Assembly (NCBI RefSeq): GCF_030867095.1
Contig: NC_081826.1
Location: 36,496,001-36,560,000, forward strand
Origin: Alligator mississippiensis
Lineage: Eukaryota > Chordata > Crocodylia > Alligatoridae
Length of the DNA stretch: 64,000 nucleotides
Direction of reading: 5' to 3'
The notes under the pieces are model-generated. The model ran no database searches. It was not told the DNA's origin and worked only from the letters and a program-made list of their open reading frames with translations. The translations under genes and the position numbers were made by a program. Positions within the stretch are counted from its first letter, which is position 1. Each line of letters starts with the position of its first letter. Shown here piece by piece: positions 1-11,062 of the stretch.

Positions 1-27
1 AACTAAATTTTCATCATCTGCTAACTA

Positions 28-760
28 TCCCATGACTGGGCAGTGAGCATTAGGGGCTATAGGATCTAAAGGCGGGATAGAGAATGAAAGAAGGGATGGG
101 GTGTGGCGCTCTATGTCAAAGAACAATTCACATCCTCTGCCAGCAAAATGGGGTCGGAGGAGGGGCAAGGTGAAGTGCTTTGGGTCAAGATACAAGGGGG
201 TCGTGGGGAGAGGGATGTAACGGTGGGGGTCTACTACAGACCCCCCAACCAAGGGGAGGAGCTGGACTGGGAATTTTCGGGCCAGCTTGCAGAGGCACTT
301 AAGGCAAGGGATATAGTTGTCATGGGTGATCTAAATTACCCAGACATCTGCTGGGAGGAGCAGTCAGCCAGGTCAGACCGTTCCAGGAGGTTCCTGGCTG
401 AGATACAGGACCTCCACTTAACCCAGGAGGTGCACAGTCCCACCAGAGGAAATGCCCTGTTGGACCTGGTCCTGGTCACAGGTGATGATCTGGTAAGGGG
501 CCTCCAGGTCCTTGACCACCTGAGTGATAGCGATCATCGCTTGCTGGAATTCATCATCCAGTGCAGGGTGACAAGGGCCTGCAGTAAGGCGGTAGCCCTA
601 GACTTCAAGAGGGCCAACTTCAAGAAGTTGAGGAGATTGGTGGGAGAGGTGCTGGGGTTATCGAGGGCAGGGGAACTCAGTGCCCAAGATGAGTGGTTGT
701 TCCTTAAGGAGACGATACTCAGGGCCAAGAGGTGACAATCCCAACTAGAAACAAAGGGGG
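28..760 (+). pseudogene. CR1 ORF2, endonuclease domain, broken
   Basis: The frame from 28 reads SHDW, then RGYRI, stop (67-69), RRDRE, stop (85-87), then GWGVALYVKEQ and on to a TGA at 733-735. Endonuclease motifs are clear: VMGDLNYPDICWEE (about 320-360) and DSDHRLLEF (about 525-553). After the TGA the family sequence continues in another frame as TIPTRNKGG (735-760), so there is also a frameshift. The reading is then cut off by the insertion at 761. CR1 endonuclease nicks target DNA to prime reverse transcription; this one cannot be made intact. Confidence 0.9.
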
Positions 761-2124
761 TGTCCCAGGGGAGCTGGGGTGGCAGGAGGACCCCGGGCCG
801 AAAGAGAGCCCCACTTGCCTCTCGCAGAGCCTGAAGAGCTGGAGGAGAGGTGTGCGGCAAAACCACCGGTGATAGTGATTTGCCACGCGTTTATACAGCT
901 GCAGCCGAGCAGCGTGGGCAGGAGACACCGCCGGGGAGAAATAAAAAGCGGCCCCGACAACGTGGTGGGGTGGCTGATGGGTGGAGGCTGGAGGAACGAG
1001 CCTTCACTCGGAGGGGATCAGCCGCCATGCCCAGCAGCAAGGGAAGCCGAGGGCGGAGCCAGGAGGGGCTCCAAGAGAGCTGACAGGGAAGCCGGCTGCA
1101 GCGTTGGTTACAAAGCCAACAAGGAAGCCAGCTGCAGCATTGGTGGCAGAGCCAACAAGGAAGCCGGCTGCAGCATCGGTTGCAGAGCCGACAGGCAAGC
1201 TGGTTGCAATGCTGGCAGAAGATCAGCAGGAGAGCCAGCAGGGACGTCAGCCACAGAGGCAGCAGTGCAGGTGGGAGCAACACCGGTGGGAGATCCAGCA
1301 GCTGCACCCGCAGCGGGGCCAGCGGCAGCACCCTCAGAGGAACCGGAAGGAGGAGCCAAGAGAGCAGTGTTGGGGCGAGCCGGTGCTGAGGCCAAGAAGC
1401 GAGCCTCAGCGGGGGCTTCGGAGACGAGGTAACTGAGGGGCGAGTCCAACGGAGCCTCGTCAGGCCGCACCAGAGGGCAGACGAAGACCCGGAGTGGGGT
1501 TGGACGGTGGACCTTCGGGTCCCATAGCAGCCTTACGGAGAGGCGGTGATTCAACACCCCAGTGGGTGAGCCTCTAGGGCGGTGGAACCCGAGCCCAGGG
1601 CAATCCACACGGCCCAGAGGCCAGAGGCACCCCTTTGGGCCTCTCGGCCCAGTAGTTTAGAGGCCTTAGTTATCACAGTGGTGGTCAGGCACGTCACGTC
1701 ACAGGGTGTTTAGTATAGGGTGATAGGGAGCCCTATTGGAGGGACTAGGCCGTGGGAGTTCGTGGACCTTACACTAGGCCCGAAGACACAAACGCGTGGC
1801 TGGCAAGCCATAGGCAGAAGTTGGGGAGGAGCCGAGGACACCAAGGGGGCCCGGAGATCAGCAGCCCAAGGTGGTGAGTGGCCGGGGTGTAGGGGAGGTC
1901 GGAGCCCTGTGAGCGCCCGCTGGAAGGTGCGACGATCCGGGAGGCTGCCCCAAGGGGGAACCCCTCCACTGAAGCAACATACAAAGTCATGGCAGGCAAG
2001 TTAAGGGGTCCCTCTGACGTCAGCAGGGGTAGCCTGTGGGGTCCACCCGTGAGCCCGGGACAGATGCGATCTATAGTCTGGGCGAAGGCTGCGCAGGAGT
2101 GCTTAGTTGAATGGAGGTGGGCAC
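761..2124. mobile_element. GC-rich insertion splitting the CR1 copy, family not recognised
   Basis: CR1 coding similarity stops at TIPTRNKGG (735-760) and resumes at KSAQKPPWLTKDIRE (2132 on); the two halves are adjacent in CR1 proteins. The segment between is about 1.36 kb and GC-rich, and starts TGTCCCAGGGG. The flanks AAAGGGGG and CAGGGGG leave a possible 5-6 bp duplication of G residues. It holds a 36-bp minisatellite, an AATAAA at about 940 and a 217-codon open frame (779-1432) that I cannot assign. An LTR-type or other non-autonomous insertion is possible. Confidence 0.6.
1079..1222 (+). repeat. 36-bp minisatellite, four units
   Basis: Units start at 1079, 1115, 1151 and 1187, each 36 bp and of the form GCCAACAAGGAAGCCGGCTG followed by a CAGCATTGGT-like half. 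The last is the most divergent. The length is a multiple of three, so it translates as a 12-residue repeat like ANKEAGCSIGGR in the local open frame. Confidence 0.85.
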
Positions 2125-2342
2125 AGGGGGCAAGAGTGCCCAAAAGCCTCCCTGGCTCACCAAGGACATCCGGGAATGCCTGGTTGCCAAAAAGGCAGGG
2201 TACACCCGGTGGAAGGGGGGGGTGATCTCTATGGGGGGGGGCCTGTAGGGGGGCTGTTAAGAAAGCTAAGGCGGACATAGAGCTAGGACTAGCATCCAAG
2301 ATCAAAGATAATAAAAAGTCCTTTTTCAAATATATAGGGAGG

Positions 2343-4025
2343 ATGAAGAATGCACTGGGAAATGTGGGACCCCTGCAAGATACGCTGGGCAATCTGGTGG
2401 TCGTGCCAGAGGAGAAGGCAGACCTCTTTAATAAATTCTTCACCTCCGTTTTCTTGTGCAGGGACCAGGACTCCCCCACTGTGATTCAAGAAGGACTCAA
2501 GGGGAATGCCTCAAGACCTAAGGTTGAGAAGGACCAGGTTAGAGTGCTACTGGAGGGGCTGGACGTGTTCAAATCAACAGGTCCAGATGCTCTCCACCCC
2601 AGGGTGTTGAGGGAGCTAGCAGGGATTATTGCAGGGCCCTTGGCATGGCTTTACGAGTGCTCATGGTGCTCGGGTGAGGTGCCAGACGATTGGAAGATAG
2701 CCAATGTGGTCCCCATCTTTAAAAAAGGGAGGAGGGAGGACCCAGGCAACTATAGGCCCGTCAGTCTTACCTCAATCCTGGGGAAACTCTTTGAGAAGAT
2801 CATCAAGGAGCACATCTGTGACGGGCCGGCATCGGGGATGATGCTTAAGGGCAACCAGCACGGTTTCATTAAGGGCAGGTCATGTCAGACCAACCTGATT
2901 GCCTTTTATGATCAGGTCACAAAAGCATTGGATGCAGGTGTCGCTGTGGATGTAGTCTTTCTGGACTTCAGCAAGGCCTTTGACACTGTCTCCCACCCCA
3001 TCCTCATTAAAAAACTAGGTGACTGTGGCATTGATGCCTACACGGTCAGATGGATTGCGAATTGGCTGAAGGGTCGTACTCAGAGGGTGGTGGTGGACGG
3101 GTCATATTCAACCTGGGGGGAAGTGGGCAGCAGAATCCCCCAGGGCTCGGTCCTTGGACCCGCACTGTTCAATTTCTTTATCAGCGATTTGGACGACAGG
3201 GTGAAAAGCAACCTGTTCAAATTTGCTGATGATACTAAAATATGGGGAGAGGTGGGCACGTTAGCAGGGAGGGAGAGGCTGCAGCAAGACCTGGATAGGT
3301 TGCAGGGGTGGACTAACAAAAACAGGATGCATTTCAATACTGACAAGTGCACGGTGCTGCACTTGGGCAGTAGTAACCAGCAGCACACTTATAAGATGGG
3401 AAACTCCCCTGTTGAGAGCACGGAGACAGAAAGGGATCTTGGACTCATTATTGACTCCAAGATGAACATGGGCCGGCAATGCGAGGTCACGGTCGGCAGG
3501 GCTAACCGCACCCTATCGTGCATCCACAGGTGCATCTCAAGTAGGGCCAAGGAGGTGATCCTCCCCCTCTACGTGACACTGGTCAGGCCACAGCTGGAGT
3601 ACTGTGTCCAGTTCTGGGCACCCCACTTCAAGAGGGATGTGGACAACATTGAGAGGGTCCAAAGGAGAGCGACCCGCATGATCCGGGGACAGCAGGGCAG
3701 ACCCTACAATCAGAGGCTACGGGACCTGAACCTGTTCAGCCTTCACAAGAGAAGGCTGAGGGGGGACCTGGTGACTGTCTATAAACTCACTAGGGGGGAC
3801 CAGAAGGGTTTGGGGGAGACCTTGTTTCCCCTAGCGCCCCCCGGGATAACAAGGAATAACGGCCACAAGTTGTCGGAGAGTAGGTTCAGATTAGACATCC
3901 GTAAGAACTACTTCACAGTTAGGGTGGCTAGGCTCTGGAACCAACTTCCAAGGGAAGTGATGCTGGCTCCTACCCTGGGGGTCTTTAAGAAGCGGCTCAA
4001 TGCCTACCTGGCTGGGGTCATTTGA
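2343..4025 (+). CDS. CR1 ORF2 reverse transcriptase, 560-residue open frame
   Basis: Uninterrupted from ATG 2343 to TGA 4023-4025. The same frame is open back to about 2226, so the ATG is only a conventional start inside a former polyprotein. RT motifs in order: [16 protein letters not shown] (about residues 136-151), NQHGFIKGRSCQTNL (171-185), VFLDFSKAFDTVSH with the catalytic Asp (205-218), [11 protein letters not shown] (266-276) and FADD (294-297), followed by the thumb and a C-terminal region with YCVQFWAPHF. All catalytic aspartates are present. Without a fused endonuclease it is not expected to mobilise on its own, and whether it is expressed is unknown. Confidence 0.9.
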   Translation: MKNALGNVGPLQDTLGNLVVVPEEKADLFNKFFTSVFLCRDQDSPTVIQEGLKGNASRPKVEKDQVRVLLEGLDVFKSTGPDALHPRVLRELAGIIAGPLAWLYECSWCSGEVPDDWKIANVVPIFKKGRREDPGNYRPVSLTSILGKLFEKIIKEHICDGPASGMMLKGNQHGFIKGRSCQTNLIAFYDQVTKALDAGVAVDVVFLDFSKAFDTVSHPILIKKLGDCGIDAYTVRWIANWLKGRTQRVVVDGSYSTWGEVGSRIPQGSVLGPALFNFFISDLDDRVKSNLFKFADDTKIWGEVGTLAGRERLQQDLDRLQGWTNKNRMHFNTDKCTVLHLGSSNQQHTYKMGNSPVESTETERDLGLIIDSKMNMGRQCEVTVGRANRTLSCIHRCISSRAKEVILPLYVTLVRPQLEYCVQFWAPHFKRDVDNIERVQRRATRMIRGQQGRPYNQRLRDLNLFSLHKRRLRGDLVTVYKLTRGDQKGLGETLFPLAPPGITRNNGHKLSESRFRLDIRKNYFTVRVARLWNQLPREVMLAPTLGVFKKRLNAYLAGVI

Positions 4026-4140
4026 GCCCAGTTTTTCTTCCTACCCAGGCAGGGGGTCGGACCTGAAGATCTGCAAGGTCCCTTCCGACCCTACTTCTAT
4101 GATTCTATGAACTCTATGCATTAATTCAAACCTTCACCAT

Positions 4141-4618
4141 CTAATATTATAACAACCTTAATCTCTCTGTCTGTCTGTCTGTCCATATCGCTTTAGTCGC
4201 ACTCCGATTGGCTGACTGAAACAACCAGAATGCAAATATGGCATTGGGACAGGAGGTGGCAGGGACACAGGGGACAGAGGGGGGGCCCTGGCCTTGGCCC
4301 TCCCCCCCGCCCTGCTCCCTGGAGGTGGTGACGATGGAGCAAAAGTGGGGATGAGGCCACCAAAGCTGGCCTCGCCACCCTCTGCCCCTTGCTTCTTGGA
4401 GGTGGTGGCGGCGGCAGCAGCGTGGGGGGGAGCGGGGTCAGGACACCAAAGGGGCGGGGGCAAGGCCACTGGAAGGCTGACATGGCAGTAGTGGGGGGAG
4501 GAGCGGGCCTGATACAGGGAGGGGGGAGAAGAGCAGGGGTGCCACAGCAGTGGGGAAGGGGGGAAGAGTGGGCCAGGGATGATGTGGCAGCAGTGGGGTA
4601 AGGGCCAGGAGCAGGCAT
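4141..4618 (+). mobile_element. Non-autonomous element terminus (Helitron-like?), plus orientation
   Basis: The segment begins CTAATATTATAACAACCTTA followed by (CTGT)n and a CGCTTTAGTCGCACTCCGAT block, then a G-rich tract. The reverse complement of 7362 downward begins almost the same way, so these are two copies or two ends of one family in opposite orientation. The class is uncertain. Confidence 0.45.
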
Positions 4619-6095
4619 ATTTCTGATGCAGTATTTTGCCTCATTGATGCAATATTTTTTTTATGTCTCACTTGAACTACTGATGTTTCACGTTTTGATT
4701 GTGTGTGCATCAAAAGTCATAATTTGACACGGACAAACAGAAAAAAATCATTTCAATTCTACCTAGACTTCCACTGATTTTTACATGATATTCAAAATAA
4801 TCCTGGTTCCAAAAAATACAAAAGACGCCCAGTGAAAGATTTTGGTTCAATCATTTGCTACATACTGAAAATCTGTAAGGATTACATTTATTTGGTCTGG
4901 CTAGGATAAAACATATTCTACTGACTTGGCTGGAAGTCTGTGCAAAAGGAAAATGATCTACCTTGCAAAGCGCTGATTGTGGCTCTTCTGGGAGAAATAT
5001 TTTAGTACTAGCAAATTGCCTGTCAAGAATGATGAGGGAGCGGGCAGGGTCCCCATCCCCCACCAGTCGTTCTGGGTCCAGCCCTGCTCTACCCCCCTCC
5101 CCACTGCTCTGGGTCTGGCCCTGCTCCACCCCTCCCTCCACACCACCCTGAGTCCAGCCCCATTCCACCCCCTCCCCACCGCTCTTGGTCTGTAGCAAAA
5201 CCCACAGTTCTTTTTTTTTCTTTTAAAATGCACTCCCCTCCCCTTCCCCAACCATTTCTGTCTTTTTCTTTCCCTCTCTGTTCCCTATAGATAGCTCACT
5301 TATGCTTAAGACCTAGGATAAGTTTCAGCATTTTATTTTGGTAGCAAGTTGTATTTGTTTTGTTTTTTATCCTTCTTTATATTGTATAATTGTTATGTCC
5401 GTATTGATTTTTACTGCTCTATATTACTGTTTTACTGATACTATATGATTTAGGCCTACATATGTAAGTTAGCATAAGTCATGTCAGCTTTCCATTTTGT
5501 TTGTCAAGTCTCCATCCTGTCCCCAGGCCCAGTTGTGTAACTCATGACTCACACCTAACCCTCTTATGTAACTTGATTCCTGAATGAATGGGGATGAATG
5601 AGGGTGCTTGAGAGACAATGGCAGTAGGTCTAAAAATAGCTCCCTCTGAATGACGGAACCATGAACACCAATACTTGGATCAACGACCCAGCCCCTGGAA
5701 CCACCCTCAGCATTCAAGAAACAAAAGATGAGGCAACCCACCATTTTGCCAAGGCTGCACATGCTTAGTAAGAACACCTGGAGCCCTCTGGAACAGGACT
5801 GACATTGCCTGGACAGGCCCTCCCCATAGGAGATCAGAGGTAGTCTGCCCCATAAAAGGGGTAGTGAAGACTGACTCTTTGGGACGCCCTCTCCATCTGG
5901 ACCAGCACCATGCCACACCACCTATCCACCCAGAGGCCCTGCCAGCGATCCCCCTCTGGACAACACTTACTGGACAAGGACCCCTATCCAGCCTGGATAG
6001 GTAGCTATCACCCCCCACCCCCTCTTCAACCAAGGATTGGACTCTGCTTCTCTTCCCCACCTGGACTCCAACGCTTCCACTGAGTCTCTTTCTCC

Positions 6096-6114
6096 GGGGG
6101 GGGGGGGGGTGGGT

Positions 6115-6160
<46 letters not shown>

Positions 6161-6161
6161 A
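6096..6161 (+). repeat. Compound microsatellite: poly-G, (GT)n, (GA)n
   Basis: Fourteen Gs are followed by GT-rich repeats and then GA repeats. Confidence 0.97.
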
Positions 6162-6239
6162 TAACTTCATGGGGCTGTGTAGTGAGTTGACTGTTTAATA
6201 AACCTGTTATTTTGAAACCCCGAGCTGGGTTTTTGTCTG

Positions 6240-6430
6240 TTTCCTGACTGTTTCCTCCTTGCCACCACTAATCTGTCCCCCCAGTCTTTAAGCTGTCAGC
6301 CTGTTTCCAGCCCCAAGCTCCCAGGTTTCTGCCTCTCTCTCTCTCTTTCCTGGCTGTCTCCTCCTTGCCACCACTTATCTGCCCCACCCCCAAATATCTC
6401 AGCTATCTGCCTGTTTCCAACCCCAATCTA
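6240..6430 (+). repeat. Tandem duplication, about 106-bp period
   Basis: TTTCCTGACTGTTTCCTCCT at 6240 recurs as TTTCCTGGCTGTCTCCTCCT at 6346, and the following 80 bp (CTTGCCACCAC, then CCTGTTTCCA) also match. It lies in the LTR-like stretch. Confidence 0.8.
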
Positions 6431-6504
6431 CCTTAAGTAACCCCAAGCCTCAGTTCCTCAGCCAGCTTCTCTCTAGGTCACCGGTTCTAATCTCAGTTCT
6501 GGCA

Positions 6505-6905
6505 ACTTTCACTCCCACACTATCTCTCTCTCTCTCTCTCACCTTAACCTTCCCCCAAGTATCCCAGGTACCCCAAGCACACACATATATACCATACCAT
6601 CCAAGTTAGGAACTTACCTATGTGTAGGCGGGTTGTGTGTGTGTTTGTGTATATATATATATCATTGTGTGTATGATATATGAATTAGTGATCTGTGTAT
6701 GTGTACTGCGTGTGCTGGTATGGACAAGTGATTTTTGTCTAACTTTTGGGGTGTCTAGTGTATGTGCTTGAATTGGTGATAGGTATGCATGTGCCTAGGC
6801 TAGTTTGGACGTGTATGTGCCTGAGTTGGTAGTGTGTGTGTATGCATCCAATTGATGTGTGTGTTTGTATATGTGCAATTGTGTCACACCCTCCTGTCTA
6901 ACAAC
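6505..6905 (+). repeat. CT, AT and GT-rich simple-repeat tract
   Basis: Short (CT)n at about 6520-6540, (AT)n at about 6650-6662 and scattered GTGTGT/TATGTG motifs to about 6880. No gene signal. Confidence 0.7.
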
Positions 6906-7362
6906 ACAATATTGAGATCCTGAGAGCTGGCCTAACCTCACAGGGCAACAGGTCCAGCCCCACTCCACCCCCCAACCACTCCATCCACCCCTCTAGCTGC
7001 TCCAGGTCCAGCCCCACTCTACCCCTCCTCCCCACTGCTCCAGGTCTGTCCCCATTCTACCCGCCCCGCACCGCTCTACGTTTGCCTCCCTCCCTCCCTC
7101 CCCGCTACCTCCCCCTTCCTGCCAGCTGTTCTGGGGGGTGTTGGGGCCAGGTGGTGGGTGGGGCACCACCACCATGATCCCTCCTTCACCCTTAGGCGGG
7201 GAGGCATGGGGAAACCCTGCACTCAGGAGACTAGGGTGTATTTACCACTGCCACAAACTTCCCTGACAGTGGCTCAAACCTGGGGTGGTGCATGCGCAGT
7301 TGCCCAAAAGCATTACAGACAGACAGATAGACACATGGACAGACTAAGCCTTTTATTATATT

Positions 7363-8048
7363 AGAATTTTGCAACTGTTTTATACAGGAAATTACCTTCC
7401 AAAACAGGTAAACAAACATAAATATTATTCTTTTTATTTCAGTCACAATCTATGTTTGGTTTTTTGCTGATATAGGAAAATTTGTCTAGCTTTCTTTCTC
7501 CACACTTCCTGCCATTCTATATGTTTATAAGCTCTAAAAATATGTATATGTTCCAAAGCCTGGGGGCAGGGCATATCAAAAGCTTTTGTAGCTCTAGTCG
7601 AGTACAAAAATTTGTAGACAATTAACATTTATTATCACATATACATACTTCCATGCATGAGGTCAAATATGTAGCCTCTGCTTTATGATCTAGTCTGTGA
7701 ATTTTCCAGTGCCCACCTTAGATAGTATAGATTTTGATACAAGTGGTCATGATCAGGAAAAAAACCCATCATTTTCAAAATTCCTAGAATGCCAGTCAAA
7801 GAAATTACACATAGGAGAATAATTTGTGGCCAAAGCCAAGTGCTTCTCAGAATTAGCAGCCCCAAGTTTAATATCCTCCATTTTTATTGGAAAAGAAGTT
7901 TGTTTTAGGTAAGCTCTGTATCATTCCATGAAGTTCTGAAAGAAGAAAGCTGAATCAGAATAGTTCTGATCGAATAAAGTGCTGCTGGCTGGAACTTTTT
8001 AAAGGATGACATCAGAAATTATCCAAGTAAATGCAGGATACATACCAG
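7363..8048. other. Unassigned intergenic sequence
   Basis: AT-rich with no coding or repeat family I recognise. Confidence 0.5.
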
Positions 8049-8885
8049 GCACATTTACACATGGTATTAATGGTATAAAGGCTTAATACACAGTAAAATA
8101 CTGTGCAGTAAGCCTTCCCTGGGAGCATATCTACACATGCTCCATGTTGAGAGCAAATCTGCTCCTACCCTGCTCTGGCTCCCTGCAACAGCCAAGGCGG
8201 TATCCCAGGGGCTGGCAGGGAGCACAGAGCCAGTCCCCATGAACACAGGGCCAAGAGAGCTCTGCCAGCTGCAGTAGCAGTTGTCTCCTTGCCCCATACA
8301 CATCAGGGATAGTCCTAAGGTGAAGAGGGCCAGGAGACAGCTGCCACTACAGAGCTCTCCCAGCTCTCTGCTTATGGGTACAAGCTGTGTCCAGCAGGGT
8401 TTCCCCATGCAGTTGGGGGTTGCCTGGGAGCTGTCCCACTTCTGGGGCAGCTCCCAGCCAGCCCCAGGCTGAGCAAGCATTTCCCCAACCAGTCTGGGGC
8501 TGGCCAAGAGCTGTCCCACTTCTAGTCTCCCCAGTCCCCACAGAGCTCCCCAGTCCCGGCGCTGCTTGGCTTGTGTTGGGAGCCAGGAGCTGAGCAGCAC
8601 TGGGATAGCAGGGGGCAGTGCTGCTTGGTTCCTGGCTCCTGTGGGGAGCTGAGCAGCACCAGGACTTGGGGAGTTACCATCCCGTGTGGGCCCCTAGTGT
8701 TCAGGCTGACCAGGAACAAATTTCTCCCAGTCAGCATCTACACATGTGCTACTGCACAGTATCTAGTGCACAGTTAGTTTCCTACTGCACAGAATTCACT
8801 GTGAGGTAAATAATGAGCATGTGTAAATGGTAACACTTTACTACGCAGTAGATTAGTGTACTGCATCTCATGTAGACACACTCAC
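8049..8885. mobile_element. Candidate non-autonomous DNA transposon
   Basis: The edges are loosely inverted (GGCACATTTACACATG on the left; the right end reverse-complemented contains GTCTACATG and TTTACACATGC). The motifs ACTGTGCAGTA and TACTGCACAGTA recur near both ends, around a GC-rich centre. No clear target duplication. Confidence 0.4.
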
Positions 8886-11054
8886 CTAGTACCTTTTAGT
8901 TGAATGAAACGAACTAAAATCCATAAACTGTGCCACAGTGTTTCTGCCCTGTGAAAACAAACCACTTTTGAGAGGTCCCTGGTGACAAACTAGATGGATG
9001 GATTTTGAAGGATACTCTCATCACTTTGCAATCTTAATTTGTTTTAAATAAAGCTTCCCTCTTTTTGGAATTTCCTAATTTAGACTCTGTGATTTTGTAG
9101 CTTTTAAAGTTTTGATATATGGGAATGGTAACAAGATTACAGAATTAATAATACCTGAAACCAACATTCTTTTACCCCGATTTACATTTCTTTATAAAGA
9201 ATTTGTCAGCAAAATGCACTGGAAAAGACGATTGTCCCAGTCTCTCTGTGTGGTCAAAAGCCCTGATCTTGCATAATTAAAATAAATGAAAGCTTTGCCA
9301 TTGACTTAATTAAGGAAAGGCCTCTGATAGGACAGACAGCTGGAAGAGGTAGTATTAGAATAGAACATTCAATGGTTTTGTTCCATCCTCAGCAAGAGAA
9401 AAATTACATTTTCAAACAATTGCATGTACACCATCATTCCAGCCTTCAAAAGCTAACACTTGAAATATTGTGGTATTAAATACTTTTAGTACACAGATAC
9501 AAAGTGTTGGATGATCTAGATGCAAATTCTTTGGGGCGCGACAGTCTCTTTGTTCAGCACCCAGCACAGTAGGTTTCTGGCCATGACTGTTGCTCCAAGG
9601 CAGAGCTGCAATTAGTGCAATACAAGAAGTAACTTTGCAAACATTCTGACAAAGAATGCCTTTTTTATAAAAAGACTCCCAATGACTGAAAAGCTTAAGA
9701 GTTTTACAACTCATATATGTTTTGAAAACTGTTAGTGAGATTTAATTGCTGTTAATTTAAGAATTTGCTTTGGCTGGAGAGGAGATGGAATCAAGATACA
9801 CGTCAGCTCTGGCAATGCTAATCTATCACAAATCCCATGCCAGAACTCAGACTAGAATTCTGGAAATCATGGATCAAAACACAAAAATCTCAACTAACTC
9901 TAAAAGAGCTTTTTATTTAACAGCTGTAAGACAACTTTAATACCTTTTAAAGCTGCAATCAGCTAAGAGAAGGCAATATTCACAAGGACACAAAATCTGA
10001 CCCTTCAAGTAACTGTTTTAGGAATCCCTTCAACTTTAGACAGTCCAAAGAAAGACTAACAAATGGGAGTAGAATCTATAAAGTTTTCACATCACAGGGC
10101 CATAGGATACTGCTGTATCCCTACTTTGAAGTTACAAGTCAAAACAAAAAACCCAGGGGTAATAGAGGGGAAGGGAAGGTTGCAAAACATTTTGCTGAAA
10201 CAGAACAATCTCCCTAGCTCTTCCAGGTTCTCATGGCTCAACTATGGCTTTGCCACAACCATGTTATAACCTCCTTATGCTTTCCCCACTGCCCCAGGAG
10301 AGGTGTAAGCTACCTTAGGTCTACACCTGGTTTAGCACATGCCCTGCTATCTACTTGTGACCTCTACAGCCTATTCCCAGTCCTGTTCTACTTCCACCCT
10401 TCAGTAGGTGACTGCAAAGACTGCTTCCCCTTGTGATATGAATAGCCATCAGACAATACAGAAGTGCTGTATACCCCTATACAGATGTGCTTGCTGTGTC
10501 ACAAATTGCCCCCTAGCAATTTAGGGATTCTTGCTACAGATTAGTTTGTACACACTTAGATTTGTTGGGAATATAAGGAGTCAAGCAGTGGACCCATGGT
10601 CTACAGAGCACAAACAATTACTGGAGCATGAACAATAGGGTTCAATGAGGAGGGTTACTACACATGCATGTGGATGGTACTTATTAGGTGCATTAAACAA
10701 TGCATGTACCTTAAGTGGTATTTCTCAAGAAAGAATTTAGTTTCCTGGGGAAAAACACACAGAACAAAATCCACAATTTATAATAATGCAGTTGTGTTGG
10801 GGGTTTTTTCCACATGAGAGACACTTTAATACTTTTTTTAATCTCAAACTCACTCTTCCTGCGTGCAACTAATTGATGCAAAATAGTTACCCAGAACTGT
10901 GGTTTAGCCAGGATCCAGAGGTTAACATGCCTGATCTGGTTTTTTAATATTCACCCAGGCACAGAGTTCTCAGAGGTACCTGCAATCCCACTCTGAAAAA
11001 GGGACAATGGCACCTAGTGGGAAGTTCTGAAGCATCAGCTAAAAATCTGTGTAG
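8886..11054. other. Unassigned intergenic sequence
   Basis: About 2.2 kb of AT-rich DNA. Only short open frames are present, none with a recognisable motif. I see nothing further in it. Confidence 0.5.
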
Positions 11055-11062
11055 GTGCTTAT

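Larger units (their letters stand above)
1..4115 (+). mobile_element. CR1-type LINE, long copy, open at window start and carrying an internal insertion
   Basis: The copy holds an apurinic-like endonuclease domain (to about 760), a linker (2131-2340), reverse transcriptase (2343-4025) and a CR1-type 3' UTR ending in short TCTATGA-like repeats (about 4096-4115). The 5' part continues left of position 1. A 1.36-kb foreign-looking segment (761-2124) separates the endonuclease and RT regions. The intact RT frame suggests a fairly recent copy. Confidence 0.93.
5300..6905 (+). mobile_element. LTR-like stretch (candidate solo LTR), non-coding
   Basis: A TATA-like CCATAAAAGG (about 5850) is followed 345 bp later by TTTAATAAACCTGTTATTTT (about 6193), resembling an LTR promoter and polyadenylation region. 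The right end has CACCCTCCTGTCTAACA (about 6887-6903). I could not find a convincing 5' TG end or target duplication, and there are no coding remnants. It lies inside the split element 5009-7362. Confidence 0.3.
5009..7362 (-). mobile_element. Non-autonomous element, minus orientation, probably interrupted
   Basis: Read on the minus strand it starts TCTAATATAATAAAAGGCTT and (CTGT)n at 7362, then GC-rich sequence. Similar CCAGCCCCACTCTACCCCTC-type units occur at 6955-7075 and again at 5060-5205, as if one repeat block had been split. The far end GCAATTTGCTAG (5009-5020, minus) resembles a Helitron CTAG end. The split would be explained by a later insertion between about 5215 and 6950. Confidence 0.4.

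Noticed and set aside
1079..1222. CRISPR-like array
   Set aside because: Direct tandem units without spacers in eukaryotic DNA; a minisatellite.
1108..1608. Minus-strand 166-codon open frame
   Set aside because: It is the antisense of the minisatellite-bearing insertion, Ala/Pro/Leu rich, with no motif.
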